Below, piece by piece: positions 35,601-42,724 of a stretch of DNA of 64,000 bases. How positions within the stretch are numbered: the first letter of the stretch is position 1; each line of letters opens with the position of its first letter. A program made the position numbers and the translations under genes. The DNA is from Promethearchaeota archaeon (lineage in GTDB: Archaea > Asgardarchaeota > Lokiarchaeia > Sigyniarchaeales > SOKP01), in assembly GCA_019058445.1 (NCBI GenBank), contig JAHPZA010000009.1, forward strand, positions 434,001 to 498,000, written 5' to 3'. Under the pieces are notes generated by a model. The model made no database searches, was not told the DNA's origin, and saw only the letters and a list, made by a program, of their open reading frames with translations.

Positions 35601-37657
35601 TTAACTGGAGACTGAAGTGTTTGCCCCGCTTCATTATCTGTTGCTGAATTTGCTAATATTCCATCGACATAAATCAGGAGATTTGGATAACACCTTATTC
35701 CGACAATATGATGCCATTTATTATCAGTTACGTTAATATTAGAATATACTTTTTGTTGGCTTGATACTCTTGTTGTGAATCTAGCTTCATTCAGATGGTC
35801 AACATCATCAGCGATATTGATTGCCCATGATGTTGTGTCTGTATATAGACTCTGTGTAAGAATGTAATAATCATCTTTATCTTCTAACGTAAGATCTGGA
35901 GTTTTTATCCAAGCTTGAGCAGTAAAATCCGTTAATTTAAGTTCATTCTCAGTATCGGGAATTATAATATAATCTGTTTCATCACGTATGAATTCATAAC
36001 CTCCATCAATAATTGAAGAAGAATTGTGAGATGCTCCAGTCACGCTACCATCATATCCATTCTGGGTTGAGTCATGAATAGGTCCTACTTCCTCATTTAA
36101 ATGCCAAACTCCTTTATAATTATTATCCCAAACACCCATTTGACTTTCTTGAGAGCTCATTGTGTCATTGCCATAATACATCCAAATTTTTGTGTCAGAG
36201 GAGGGAGATAAAGAAGGAACTCGAATCCAAGCAATGAATTGAGCATGAGTTTCATTATAAGTTTGATTAAATAACTCAATTTCGTGATCTAGCCATGTAG
36301 TACCATTAGTAAAGGCAATATCATTACCGTCTGGTCGAACTTCGGTACGTAAATCAGAATCAAAAATAGAGATCAGTACAGGAAAGTTAAGAAGATTGTT
36401 TGTACCAGAAACTTTATTGTGATCAATGGTTATCACTTTGTAATACTTAAAGTCATTGAATGATGGAACAGATACATTTTTAGGGCTACCAACTGAATAA
36501 AAAGTGTTGGGATCATCTTGGTTATAATATTCCGTTTGAATCCAATCTGCTGAACGAGCTATATTTGAAATTCTCACTTCATCAATTAATCCATTAAAAA
36601 AATCACAATCAGATCCACTATATCTCGTATAAGCTATCCCTCTAACTCTGTCTATTATAGTGCTATAGCTTGGGTTTGCTGTCTGAGATGTAAGAGTGCC
36701 ATCCACAAAACATCTGAGTCTTTGCGAACCAAGAGAATCATCATACCTAACGACTATGTGATGCATTTGAGAAGCATCAATATTTCCACTTAATGTAAAA
36801 TCATTAGAATTATGATCCCAAAAATGTACTACATCACCTACATAAGTCATATCTCTGTCTGCATCAGGACCAACACTTACTAATGTTTGCCAATCTCCTG
36901 GCGAATCACATTCACACCAGCATTCAAATGTAAATGATTCGAATGTAACAGTTGTTCCAATTGGACTATAATATCCATCATTAATTCCATCAAAATCTAC
37001 ACCTATTCCAATTTTAACATCTATGGAATCATCGGAAGTCATTGATCCCATAGAATCTAAATCAACATCATTAGATGTGCTATCAAGCTGTTGATTAGGA
37101 GGAAATTGATTCATATGCCAGACTGCGGCAAATTTAGAATCCCAAACACCTTCTGGATTTTCTTGAGCTTCTATATATGGATTTCCATAATACATTCGAA
37201 TAATCGTATCTTCAGATGGTGAAAGAACAGGGATACGAACCCATGCGATTAATTGAGCATGAGTACTGTTAAAAGTTTGATTAAAAAGTTCTATTTCGTG
37301 ATCAAGCATTTGAAAATCATTAGAAAAGGCAATGTCATCACCATCTGGTTGAACTGCGGTATGTAAATCAGAATCAAAAATGGAAATTAAAAGGGGAAAA
37401 TCAATAAGATTCCCTGTTCCAGAAACTTTTGTATGGTCTATTACTATCTCTTTATAACTACTAAAATCATCTGCGTCAGGAGGATGAGTTGAAGAAGAAT
37501 AAGGAGGAGTCTTTTGATTATCATTTTTTTTTTCTGTTTTTTTCTCATTAGCACTAAAAATATTAAAATTTGAAAGATAATATACCTGTGCTATAGTTGA
37601 AAAGAGGATTAAAAGAAAAATAATTATAGATTTAGTCTCTCTATTATTGAATTTCAT
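29690..37657 (-). CDS. Giant DUF2341/LamG surface lectin receptor E (2655 aa)
   Basis: Complete: hydrophobic N-terminus, lectin units at about 64-395, 400-750 and 757-1084, stalk to about 2180, transmembrane helix at about 2181-2200 and a cytosolic tail of about 455 residues. The tail has a basic juxtamembrane region, a longin-like stretch from about 2296 (GLLLMKWDERIG, YYLVLILNL) and two winged-helix-like stretches (EKSELMVWL; KDDLEKLKKKG). E is a mosaic: unit 3 and the membrane-proximal stalk domain match C, while the first stalk domain and the tail match D. It is the first of the array and is divergent from a GTPase-Roadblock-GTPase gene about 320 bp away, so a functional link is plausible but unproven. 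Ligand and output are unknown. Confidence 0.9.
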   Translation of the reverse strand: MKFNNRETKSIIIFLLILFSTIAQVYYLSNFNIFSANEKKTEKKNDNQKTPPYSSSTHPPDADDFSSYKEIVIDHTKVSGTGNLIDFPLLISIFDSDLHTAVQPDGDDIAFSNDFQMLDHEIELFNQTFNSTHAQLIAWVRIPVLSPSEDTIIRMYYGNPYIEAQENPEGVWDSKFAAVWHMNQFPPNQQLDSTSNDVDLDSMGSMTSDDSIDVKIGIGVDFDGINDGYYSPIGTTVTFESFTFECWCECDSPGDWQTLVSVGPDADRDMTYVGDVVHFWDHNSNDFTLSGNIDASQMHHIVVRYDDSLGSQRLRCFVDGTLTSQTANPSYSTIIDRVRGIAYTRYSGSDCDFFNGLIDEVRISNIARSADWIQTEYYNQDDPNTFYSVGSPKNVSVPSFNDFKYYKVITIDHNKVSGTNNLLNFPVLISIFDSDLRTEVRPDGNDIAFTNGTTWLDHEIELFNQTYNETHAQFIAWIRVPSLSPSSDTKIWMYYGNDTMSSQESQMGVWDNNYKGVWHLNEEVGPIHDSTQNGYDGSVTGASHNSSSIIDGGYEFIRDETDYIIIPDTENELKLTDFTAQAWIKTPDLTLEDKDDYYILTQSLYTDTTSWAINIADDVDHLNEARFTTRVSSQQKVYSNINVTDNKWHHIVGIRCYPNLLIYVDGILANSATDNEAGQTLQSPVNISLGSAMEEPPYTPGDNDFNGLIDEVRISDTARSADWIKTEYDNQNDPNTFYSITNATKTIEDAPPEAMYFRHYKIINIDHTRVFGSGSHSNFPVLIYLEDSDLHDSNKVQANGDDIAFALGSTWLDHEIELFNQTFNSTHAQLTAWVRIPQLSTSIDTTIRMYYGNSTMDSQENPTGVWNANYMGVWHLSESSGNALDSTSYGEDGAISGAVTRSSTGQIDGAYEFGTDGTVNLGDPNDGHFDFGTGSFTVSIWINVDSSTGITQLPLYKGASSTSDKGYCFSIDPGGNNLAYHAADGDENSVSSSASIDLDEWMYIVGVIDRNNDKIRIYKNGTEINSGTNINTLGDLNGTEDLQFSLTSNDFDGILDEIRISDRLYSDNWILTEYLNQHTPGSFYSIGSEISLNITICDDLQVNAIDLYGNPLINVNISMYRNSELIRSAFTDINGSVFYTKIDVGEYNFTASMTSDIGNHVEIINTTSETILINETSQTVDLICNVSTNFFNIIDIDGIPVDSGWIIVGNSSHNLQNCTIDSDGTAKFWWVNVTPYEYNYTVHYLDTNYNPQEIILASGDLLTPNSTLDVKVNLTTVDFFVEDENGKAMSGVKVILRINDTSGASITNLTTDITGKATLRWLNSSALHGNYSLQLSFFGGILEFNSTNGGPPPTNNISFIVSAKATFNLKIYDIDIADYGTEIISLNPKDSIAVEWEALLKLRFLFNVSKAKGHPELLGPAYADSMTYQLLFGITPIYSGTISIEEGNPGRHQVSIDTTKLESGEFYLIRIFAQKSGFSIPSDLYFPLQIQKIDLILNQTENDDSLQEDFWLENIDLSVKPYGEISEEILIEDTIFQDVDHSFSFVVPEISSDWNLSRITFNIYNISWNIAEDDINITIVDPNNEFWMWHETNATVLGSQYNYLQGWWKGITLDLDTCSPTGDNLFNFTIGGSFDSTVDIVAYSWFLRDKVNVEYSQFNVTDDISIISDENGWVIKNITFTLYNCRNITDWSLIDPITAISKISTNDGYNYTFSSHGIGTGKIIIDNITIYPVDNQFLFDIIKSLAIMFDVNITVEYYQGFYWYQRLENISIRVIERGVSNGGEFSIVFNNNFEDQGSFLLIKEITDGIDYFYPSELAMNITIGGQTYSISNTLQGEGSLFLGGFTKDMLYLASIETNQAVNFTIIFSVSYVRTVCYETSGTVSFKIREEPDVFGSVLDYYTDASGIYFVQTIDTSLINAGEYTVEFTVSKDHYNSDTKELDIKVMKRLTLINGVSTDIQLYRSIYVQDAVNYTFSYNDAVLTTDILNLDIQEYRITIKGPNQQSIDYGAGNLDFDDNNNKYILDINTETLKPGIYTVWVEFDKQNYVSKFVIVTLTVNMREIDYELGDMFEDKQVSVVKGKKITLSIELTDPTQGDIPLKGATVILEIEGDDFEFEEEEDGVYELEFKTDEYEAFFTSNTITGTIKISKANYTSEDTDITIVIEMEELVIIPGLDSQEGVSMPTFYLLILLIAIIAVVGSLATYKYIQLAKIPKYVKKIRSMKAAIKKSKMIPETLSITNKEGYLVNMVSEKWGLLGLSIKDIFEIPVKKRKILPIFMKESLKSERNADLMPSGLLLMKWDERIGTEILAKYPEDIEVTRKTLMQIYGAHEYTGESGMVNLIITNLNLASYYAGPEKAYYLVLILNLEDDADAYEGGMADTLQIILQNLEDDAYISMIPTLFRRLAVYPTFNHEQQLMNILHDKIKQMTINRLRDEGIIEKSELMVWLKDQYKEGLFDLEVVLIELVKREIIKQVSVKGFPSELNFLTGDLITLRTPPIELLKDPEKRGLPSQLTKVYLNEVKTFFEQYTPTEFDNLKILNILTDPEVYQTFQLLRSAIVTKDDLEKLKKKGVENVSKVLKLLWDANMIKVLQDKSGTEYYALQSDFYIKLVFPKYILEVIKQEYEQKSKSDKELIEYLNVLENTYLNLKAEEK
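31132..31393 (-). repeat. 262-bp tract identical to gene C (14537-14798)
   Basis: Gene E partner of the identical tract in C. It lies about 2.1 kb from the tracts that E shares identically with D, so the two halves of E agree with different paralogues. Confidence 0.8.
33530..34093 (-). repeat. Stalk segment with two tracts identical to gene D
   Basis: It contains 33530-33715 (186 bp) and 33828-34093 (266 bp), each identical by eye to gene D (25216-25401 and 25514-25779). Only a handful of substitutions lie between the tracts and there are no gaps. Confidence 0.8.
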
Positions 37658-37692
37658 TATTAAAATTCCTTATTTATTTTTTTATTGAGACT

Positions 37693-37780
37693 GTTATTAG
37701 ATCGAAATTGGAACTTAAATCAACATAAAAGTAAAAGTCTTTATATTTAAATATAGTATATTTCTCTCTTCAAAAGAAGA
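37693..37780 (-). promoter_or_regulatory. Promoter, leader motif and inverted repeat of gene E
   Basis: The leader motif GTTATTAGATCGAAATTGGA begins at 37693. The TATA box (ttatatttaaatata) is at 37741-37755, about 90 bp before the ATG at 37657. The perfect inverted repeat TCTTC-AAAA-GAAGA is at 37767-37780, in the same place as before gene C. Confidence 0.55.
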
Positions 37781-37976
37781 TTAATACTAATATCGAAACT
37801 AGCTTTTTATCAAATAAATATAAATATATGTATACGTATTGTTGAATTAATTGTAGCCAAATTATCACATAAAAACGTACCCAATTAAATTTAAAATATA
37901 AATATATGGAAACTAAAAAGGAATCATTTTCCTTAAATTTTTAAATTGATCTTTTAATCCAACTTATCAGGTGTAA
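37781..37976. other. Rest of the divergent lectin E / GTPase intergenic region
   Basis: No gene is visible. A TATA-like tttaaaatataaatatat on the plus strand (about 37890-37907) could serve the GTPase gene about 70-90 bp downstream. The AGGTG at 37969-37973 resembles a Shine-Dalgarno core just before the inferred GTPase start. Confidence 0.4.
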
Positions 37977-39719
37977 ATTAATATCGAAAATAATGATAAT
38001 TATCAAGACTCAAAACCAAAAATAACATTAGTAGGATATGACAAAGTAGGAAAGAGCACGATTTTCAACTTGATTAAAAGCAATGAGATTCCCATAAAAC
38101 ATGCTCAGTCAATTAAAGGAGATATCGCTACTACAAAAATTGGTAAATTTAATTTCTATATATGGGATTACACTGGAGTTGAACATTTTAGCTTTATATG
38201 GGAAGAATTTATTAAAGAAAGTGATGCCGTCTTATTGATTACAGATTCTACTAAGGAAAATATTGAAAAAAGTAAATTTTTTTTAGAAATAATACGTTCA
38301 GAGGCTCCAATAGCAAATGTTGCTGTAATTGCCAATAAGCAAGATTTAATACAAGCAATGAATGCAAAGGAAATTGAAAAAATTTTAGGCTTCAAAACAT
38401 ATTCAATAGTAGCAGTAGATCCAATTAATCGAATAAAAATAATTCAAATAATTGCTGAACTCTTAAATATTAGTAGTGGTGTATCTCAACAAATAAGAAC
38501 TATGGAAGAAAGAGATAACTTGAGAAATTATTTAGAACAATTAATTGAAGATAATGACTTCCAATTAGCCAATACTGTAATTGACAGAATTATAGATTTG
38601 TGTGTAGAATTAGGTGACGACGCACTCAGTAATGATTTCAAGGAACTAGGAATCAAATTAGATCATATTTTAGATGAGAAAATAAATGATATTGGGCAAC
38701 TTATCCCAGAAGGCCTCACAGAAACTGAACCAGCTGAAGGACAGGCAACATCTGTTAAAGCAAGACTTCTTGAAACCCTTGTAACCAATTATATGAAAAG
38801 TATTGAGAGTGTTATAGAAGTAACTATTTGTGACCGAGATGGATTTACAATAATGTCTCAAAGTAAAAAGAAAATAGCTAGGGATGATGTTTTAGGGGCA
38901 ATGGCAACTGTTATTGATGACTATATTGATAGAATGAAAAATGAATTTGATGCCGAAGGTAATTTCTTTAATATTACTATGATTAGTGATAAAAAAATTG
39001 CATATTGTTCAATGGGTCCAAATTCAATATTAACTAGCATCGCAGAACTTTCTGCATCTGATGTTGAATTAAGAATTTTTTCAGAACATGTTGCGAGTAA
39101 AGTTGAATTAATTCTAGAGGGAAATGAAAATGTTGATGTTGAAATCCCCTTAGTTATAACGACAATGTCAAAATCTAAGGGAGGAGAACTTCCTACTGGT
39201 AAATTTTCGACTAAAATTATAATGACTGGTAATTATCAAGTTGGTAAAACCTCTTTAGTAAGTAGATTCGTTCGCAACCTTTTCCAGGAAAGCTATCAAT
39301 CCACAATAGGAGTAGATCTTTCAGAAAAAGTAGTAGAACTTAGTGATGATACAAAAATAAAGTTTATTATATGGGATATTGGCGGACAAATAACTCAAAT
39401 AGCACCATATAGAAAAAGGTTTTATGAAGGTGCAAATTCTGCTTTTATTGTATTAGATAGAACCCGGCCGGGAACTTTAAAGAGTGTGGAGATTTGGTAT
39501 AATGATATTAGTAAATATGTTAATGAAGATATCAATATTATAATAGTTGGAAATAAGACAGATCTCACAGACGAAATAAAAGTAAGCGAAGAAGATATAA
39601 GAAGTTTAGCTGAAAAATTTGGTTTCCATTACATTCTCACATCCGCCAAAACAGGTGAAAATGTTAACGATGCCTTTTTATATATAGCTTATAAATTTTT
39701 AGAATCAATTTCAAGTTAA
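37977..39719 (+). CDS. GTPase-Roadblock-GTPase fusion protein (about 580 aa, non-ATG start)
   Basis: Two Ras-superfamily GTPase domains flank a Roadblock/LC7-like domain. Domain 1 (about 15-165) has the P-loop GYDKVGKST at 20-28, DYTG in switch II and NKQD; its G5 motif is degenerate. A helical linker follows, then the Roadblock-like region (about 262-375, motifs ICDRDGFTIMSQ, KKIAYCSMGPNS). Domain 2 (about 412-580) is Rab-like, with GNYQVGKTS at 418-426, STIG, WDIGGQ, NKTD and TSAKTG. There is no C-terminal prenylation cysteine. The TTG at 38070 would remove the first P-loop, and no ATG, GTG or TTG lies in frame between the stop at 37974 and that point. I therefore place the start at ATT 37977, three bases after GGTG; ATC 37983 is an alternative. 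Roadblock proteins are known partners and regulators of small GTPases. Inferred role: a membrane-associated switch, possibly for the lectin receptors. Confidence 0.85.
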   Translation: MNIENNDNYQDSKPKITLVGYDKVGKSTIFNLIKSNEIPIKHAQSIKGDIATTKIGKFNFYIWDYTGVEHFSFIWEEFIKESDAVLLITDSTKENIEKSKFFLEIIRSEAPIANVAVIANKQDLIQAMNAKEIEKILGFKTYSIVAVDPINRIKIIQIIAELLNISSGVSQQIRTMEERDNLRNYLEQLIEDNDFQLANTVIDRIIDLCVELGDDALSNDFKELGIKLDHILDEKINDIGQLIPEGLTETEPAEGQATSVKARLLETLVTNYMKSIESVIEVTICDRDGFTIMSQSKKKIARDDVLGAMATVIDDYIDRMKNEFDAEGNFFNITMISDKKIAYCSMGPNSILTSIAELSASDVELRIFSEHVASKVELILEGNENVDVEIPLVITTMSKSKGGELPTGKFSTKIIMTGNYQVGKTSLVSRFVRNLFQESYQSTIGVDLSEKVVELSDDTKIKFIIWDIGGQITQIAPYRKRFYEGANSAFIVLDRTRPGTLKSVEIWYNDISKYVNEDINIIIVGNKTDLTDEIKVSEEDIRSLAEKFGFHYILTSAKTGENVNDAFLYIAYKFLESISS

Positions 39720-39763
39720 TTTTAATCAAGTTTTTCATAAGTTCGTTTCTAGTATCTCCTTAA

Positions 39764-40240
39764 TTAAGATCTAAGTGTACCTATTATAATTTTCTCATCT
39801 AATAAGAAATCTATTGCACTGAGAGGATCTGGAAGGATCACATCACTATTTAAAATGCTTTTAACTGTTGCTCCTTCACTTCCTAATATAGTAATTCCCA
39901 ATATGGAATTCTTAAGCATTAGCGCATCGTTATTTCCATTCCCAATCGCAACTGTAACTTCCTTGCCCAATTTAATTAACTCAGTATTTTTCGCTTCTGC
40001 TTCGGATTCTCCTTTTGGATTAATTTTAATAAAGGAAACCTTTAAAGAATCTGCGAGTTCTTTCAAATTTCCTCTCGTATCTGCTGATACTAAATAAATA
40101 TTATAATATCTTTTTAATTCGTCAAATTTTTTTATTAATGTTTCTGGTATTTGCCCTTTAAACTGAAGGGTCCCGTTAATATCAAAAATAATATTCTTTA
40201 GAGTAATTTTCCCATAATTTGGAATATTAAATTCTTTCAT
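39764..40240 (-). CDS. HAD-superfamily hydrolase, soluble P-type-ATPase-like (158 aa)
   Basis: A small cap-less HAD protein. Motif I is DINGT (residues 20-24; the second Asp of the usual DxDGT is Asn). Motif II is in SADTRG (about 53), the Lys region is KGESEAEAK and motif III is GNGNNDALML (about 99-108). The pattern and length match the archaeal family often called soluble P-type ATPase (COG4087), in which DxNGT is usual, as in the phosphorylation domain of P-type ATPases. Probable cytosolic phosphatase with unknown substrate. It converges with the GTPase gene (44 bp apart) and diverges from the phosphodiesterase gene. Confidence 0.85.
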   Translation of the reverse strand: MKEFNIPNYGKITLKNIIFDINGTLQFKGQIPETLIKKFDELKRYYNIYLVSADTRGNLKELADSLKVSFIKINPKGESEAEAKNTELIKLGKEVTVAIGNGNNDALMLKNSILGITILGSEGATVKSILNSDVILPDPLSAIDFLLDEKIIIGTLRS

Positions 40241-40330
40241 AGTAAAATTAAACTTTTATTAGATTCAAATTTTTATACATCAATTATTTATTATCACAAA
40301 ATCATGTATTTTTAATTGAGCTGTAGTATT

Positions 40331-41836
40331 ATGGTTAATCAAGTAATTTTAATTGTTATAGATGATGTGAGAGCTTCCCATCTCTTTGACTTGGTAAATC
40401 AAGGGAAGACTCCCAATATAGCTAACCTTATTGATAATGGGATTTCATGCCAAAATTGCATAACAACATTCCCGAGTGTCACATTTCCCTGTTATCCTAA
40501 TATTTTAACAGGAGCATACTCTGGTTATTATCCTATTGAGGGAAGTGGGATTCCTGGATATCATTGGGTGGCAAGAACTGATCCTCCTTCAGAGGGTAAA
40601 AAATTACCTTTTATCCGGAATTATGATGAACGAAATCATTTATGGAAAATTGGTAAAGATCTTAGCCCAAATTGTAAAACTATTTTTGAACAAGCCGGAG
40701 AGGGAAATTTTTTCAGTGCTTTAAATTTAATATTTAGAGGTTCATATTTCGAAGCTCCTTTAGAGTATAGAGCTGAACTGATATTTAAGACAGCTGAAGA
40801 GGCTTTTAAGAATCCATCAAAATATTTCGATTCCAACGAAATCCCAAAAGTTTTAACAATCTATATTCCTCAAACTGATGAGTTAATGCACAATAGGGGC
40901 TTTGATCATCCCGATTATATTGATGAGCTTCTCAGATGTGATACGCATCTCGGGTCTCTTATAGATCTCTTAAAAAAAATGGGATATTATGATGAAACAG
41001 CAATTTGCATAATTTCTGATCATGGAAATTATAAGGCTGAAAAATTCCATGATATTGCGCCATATTTTGAGAAATTAGGGTTGAGACAATATTATCCTAA
41101 AAATAAAATTGGTGATTTTGATGCTAATATGGGTTCAATTGGATTTTTTAATTTCCATGGAAAAACATGGCATCATCATCCGAATATTGGCCAAATGAAA
41201 AATTTTAAACCGAGTGGGACGGGTAGTAATAAGTTAGATTTATTTGCAAGCTTATGGAAAATTCCTGGAATTAAATTTATGTATTATAGAGATGATAACA
41301 ACAATCCAGACAGCGGAATAATACATCTTGAACGAAAAGACAACAAAACCGGAAAATTCATAAAAGGAAGCATAGAATACCAAGGTCATGGAAAAAATCA
41401 GAAAACTAAATATGTTTTTAATGAAGAGGAATTATTTGGTTATGAAAACACTGAAGAATCTTCTGCATTACTTGATAATAAAGCTCATACCATTGATGAA
41501 TGGCTAGCAGCGACAAATAAAATCGATTTTCCAATGTTTATTGACCAATTACCTCGATATTTTAAAAATCCACGATCTTGCGACATTATGACATCTACTT
41601 GTGGAGAATTCGGATTCAACTATGAACATGGGGCAACAAAAGATTCACATCCTTACTCACATGATATAGCTATTAAAAAGTCCATGACAGTACCTTTTAT
41701 AATTGGAGGTTCACCAGAAATACCCAAATTAAAATTGGACTACTGTAAAACCACAGACGCAGTTCCAACTTTATTAGATTTGTTAGGAATTACTCCTCAC
41801 AAGAGTGTTGTAGGAACATCAATCTTGAAGACTTAA
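40331..41836 (+). CDS. Type I phosphodiesterase / nucleotide pyrophosphatase family protein (501 aa)
   Basis: Alkaline-phosphatase superfamily. The N-terminal LIVIDDVR holds the first metal-binding Asp. FPSVTFPCYPNILTG (about 45-60) holds the probable Thr/Ser nucleophile, as in NPP enzymes. TDELMHNRG (about 182), SDHG (about 229) and the late HGATKDSHPYSHD (about 433) supply the remaining Asp and His ligands. There is no signal peptide, so it is probably cytosolic. The start is placed at the ATG before VNQVIL; an in-frame TTG 15 bases earlier would add five residues with no family support. The substrate could be a nucleotide, phospholipid head group or phosphosugar; the sequence does not decide. 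Confidence 0.85.
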   Translation: MVNQVILIVIDDVRASHLFDLVNQGKTPNIANLIDNGISCQNCITTFPSVTFPCYPNILTGAYSGYYPIEGSGIPGYHWVARTDPPSEGKKLPFIRNYDERNHLWKIGKDLSPNCKTIFEQAGEGNFFSALNLIFRGSYFEAPLEYRAELIFKTAEEAFKNPSKYFDSNEIPKVLTIYIPQTDELMHNRGFDHPDYIDELLRCDTHLGSLIDLLKKMGYYDETAICIISDHGNYKAEKFHDIAPYFEKLGLRQYYPKNKIGDFDANMGSIGFFNFHGKTWHHHPNIGQMKNFKPSGTGSNKLDLFASLWKIPGIKFMYYRDDNNNPDSGIIHLERKDNKTGKFIKGSIEYQGHGKNQKTKYVFNEEELFGYENTEESSALLDNKAHTIDEWLAATNKIDFPMFIDQLPRYFKNPRSCDIMTSTCGEFGFNYEHGATKDSHPYSHDIAIKKSMTVPFIIGGSPEIPKLKLDYCKTTDAVPTLLDLLGITPHKSVVGTSILKT

Positions 41837-41891
41837 ACTCTTCAAATTTTAAATCAGTTGGATAATTTGGTTTGAACAATTTTGATTAGAT

Positions 41892-42644
41892 TTATCGTTT
41901 AATTATTCTTTTAACCATCCAATCAGGCATAACCAATGAAAAATAAGACAGAAGTCCAAATACTAAAGCAAAAACCCATGCTATATATAAAAACTCTGAA
42001 TACCCTGGATGCTTAAATATAATAATCATAATATTGTCCGCCAAAATCATAATAAAATAACAGATCATACTTATCATTGAATAATATAATAATGATAAGC
42101 CTAGCCGAGAAACCCTATCTTCTGATTTCTGTTTTGTTTCATAGCAAAGAATAGCTATGGAAATATATATTAAATAGGAATAAGAGATGAAAGCGATATT
42201 AGTGTAAAGTCGAATTGTAAGTTTCCCAGCATAAGCTACTTTTGGGTATCCCCACCAATTCCAAGGTAAAAAAATAACAATTACAAGAAGGGTACCACTT
42301 ATAATGAGGTATGGAAAAAATTTTATCCATTTGTCCATAATATTAGATGCAAAATAAAAGAGAAATATATTAGCAAAAACTACAAGACTATAGGCTAATG
42401 GTAAAGAGATTCTGTATATCTCTTTATAATATCCCGTAATTGCAGCCTCTGTTAAGCCAATAGCCAATACTATTACCGCAGATGTGAAAAACATATAAAC
42501 AATAGCTAAATGTAAAGCAGCAGGTTGTTTCCTTTCTTTGTATTTTCTTATCAATTTAAAACTTACAATCATTCCAAATATAATTAATATAAAGTAGAAT
42601 CCAAAAATAGGCAAAACTCGGGCTTCGAACGTGTCATATTTCAT
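41892..42644 (-). CDS. Seven-transmembrane protein, paralogue 1 (250 aa)
   Basis: Seven hydrophobic segments at about 10-30, 45-66, 80-100, 110-128, 150-168, 185-208 and 218-240, with short loops and no soluble domain. It aligns without gaps to the neighbouring 250-residue protein (about two thirds identical by eye). The most conserved parts are NRVLPIFGFYF-like at the N-terminus, TGYYKEIYR, PWNWWGYP, RLYTNIAFISYSYLIYIS and HPGYSEF. I do not recognise a named family. Loops with conserved Trp and Tyr suggest a sensor or small-molecule-binding membrane protein, but this is a guess. It ends close to the phosphodiesterase gene on the other strand. Confidence 0.75.
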   Translation of the reverse strand: MKYDTFEARVLPIFGFYFILIIFGMIVSFKLIRKYKERKQPAALHLAIVYMFFTSAVIVLAIGLTEAAITGYYKEIYRISLPLAYSLVVFANIFLFYFASNIMDKWIKFFPYLIISGTLLVIVIFLPWNWWGYPKVAYAGKLTIRLYTNIAFISYSYLIYISIAILCYETKQKSEDRVSRLGLSLLYYSMISMICYFIMILADNIMIIIFKHPGYSEFLYIAWVFALVFGLLSYFSLVMPDWMVKRIIKR

Positions 42645-42724
42645 TTTTTATAATTTAATTATTGATGATATTTATTTTTTTCATTAGTAATTTAAAAAAA
42701 AAAGAGACAAATATGCAAATATAT

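Noticed and set aside
1..37657. Repeated motifs that could suggest a CRISPR or other repeat array
   Set aside because: The periodic repeats are coding, at about 1 kb spacing (DUF2341/LamG units) and about 8.3 kb (gene duplication), not short regular direct repeats with spacers.
38070..39719. Start of the GTPase gene at TTG 38070
   Set aside because: It would cut off the first GTPase P-loop, which is encoded in the same frame just upstream without any stop.
40316..40330. TTG start of the phosphodiesterase gene
   Set aside because: An ATG five codons later begins exactly at the conserved first strand; nothing supports the extra residues.
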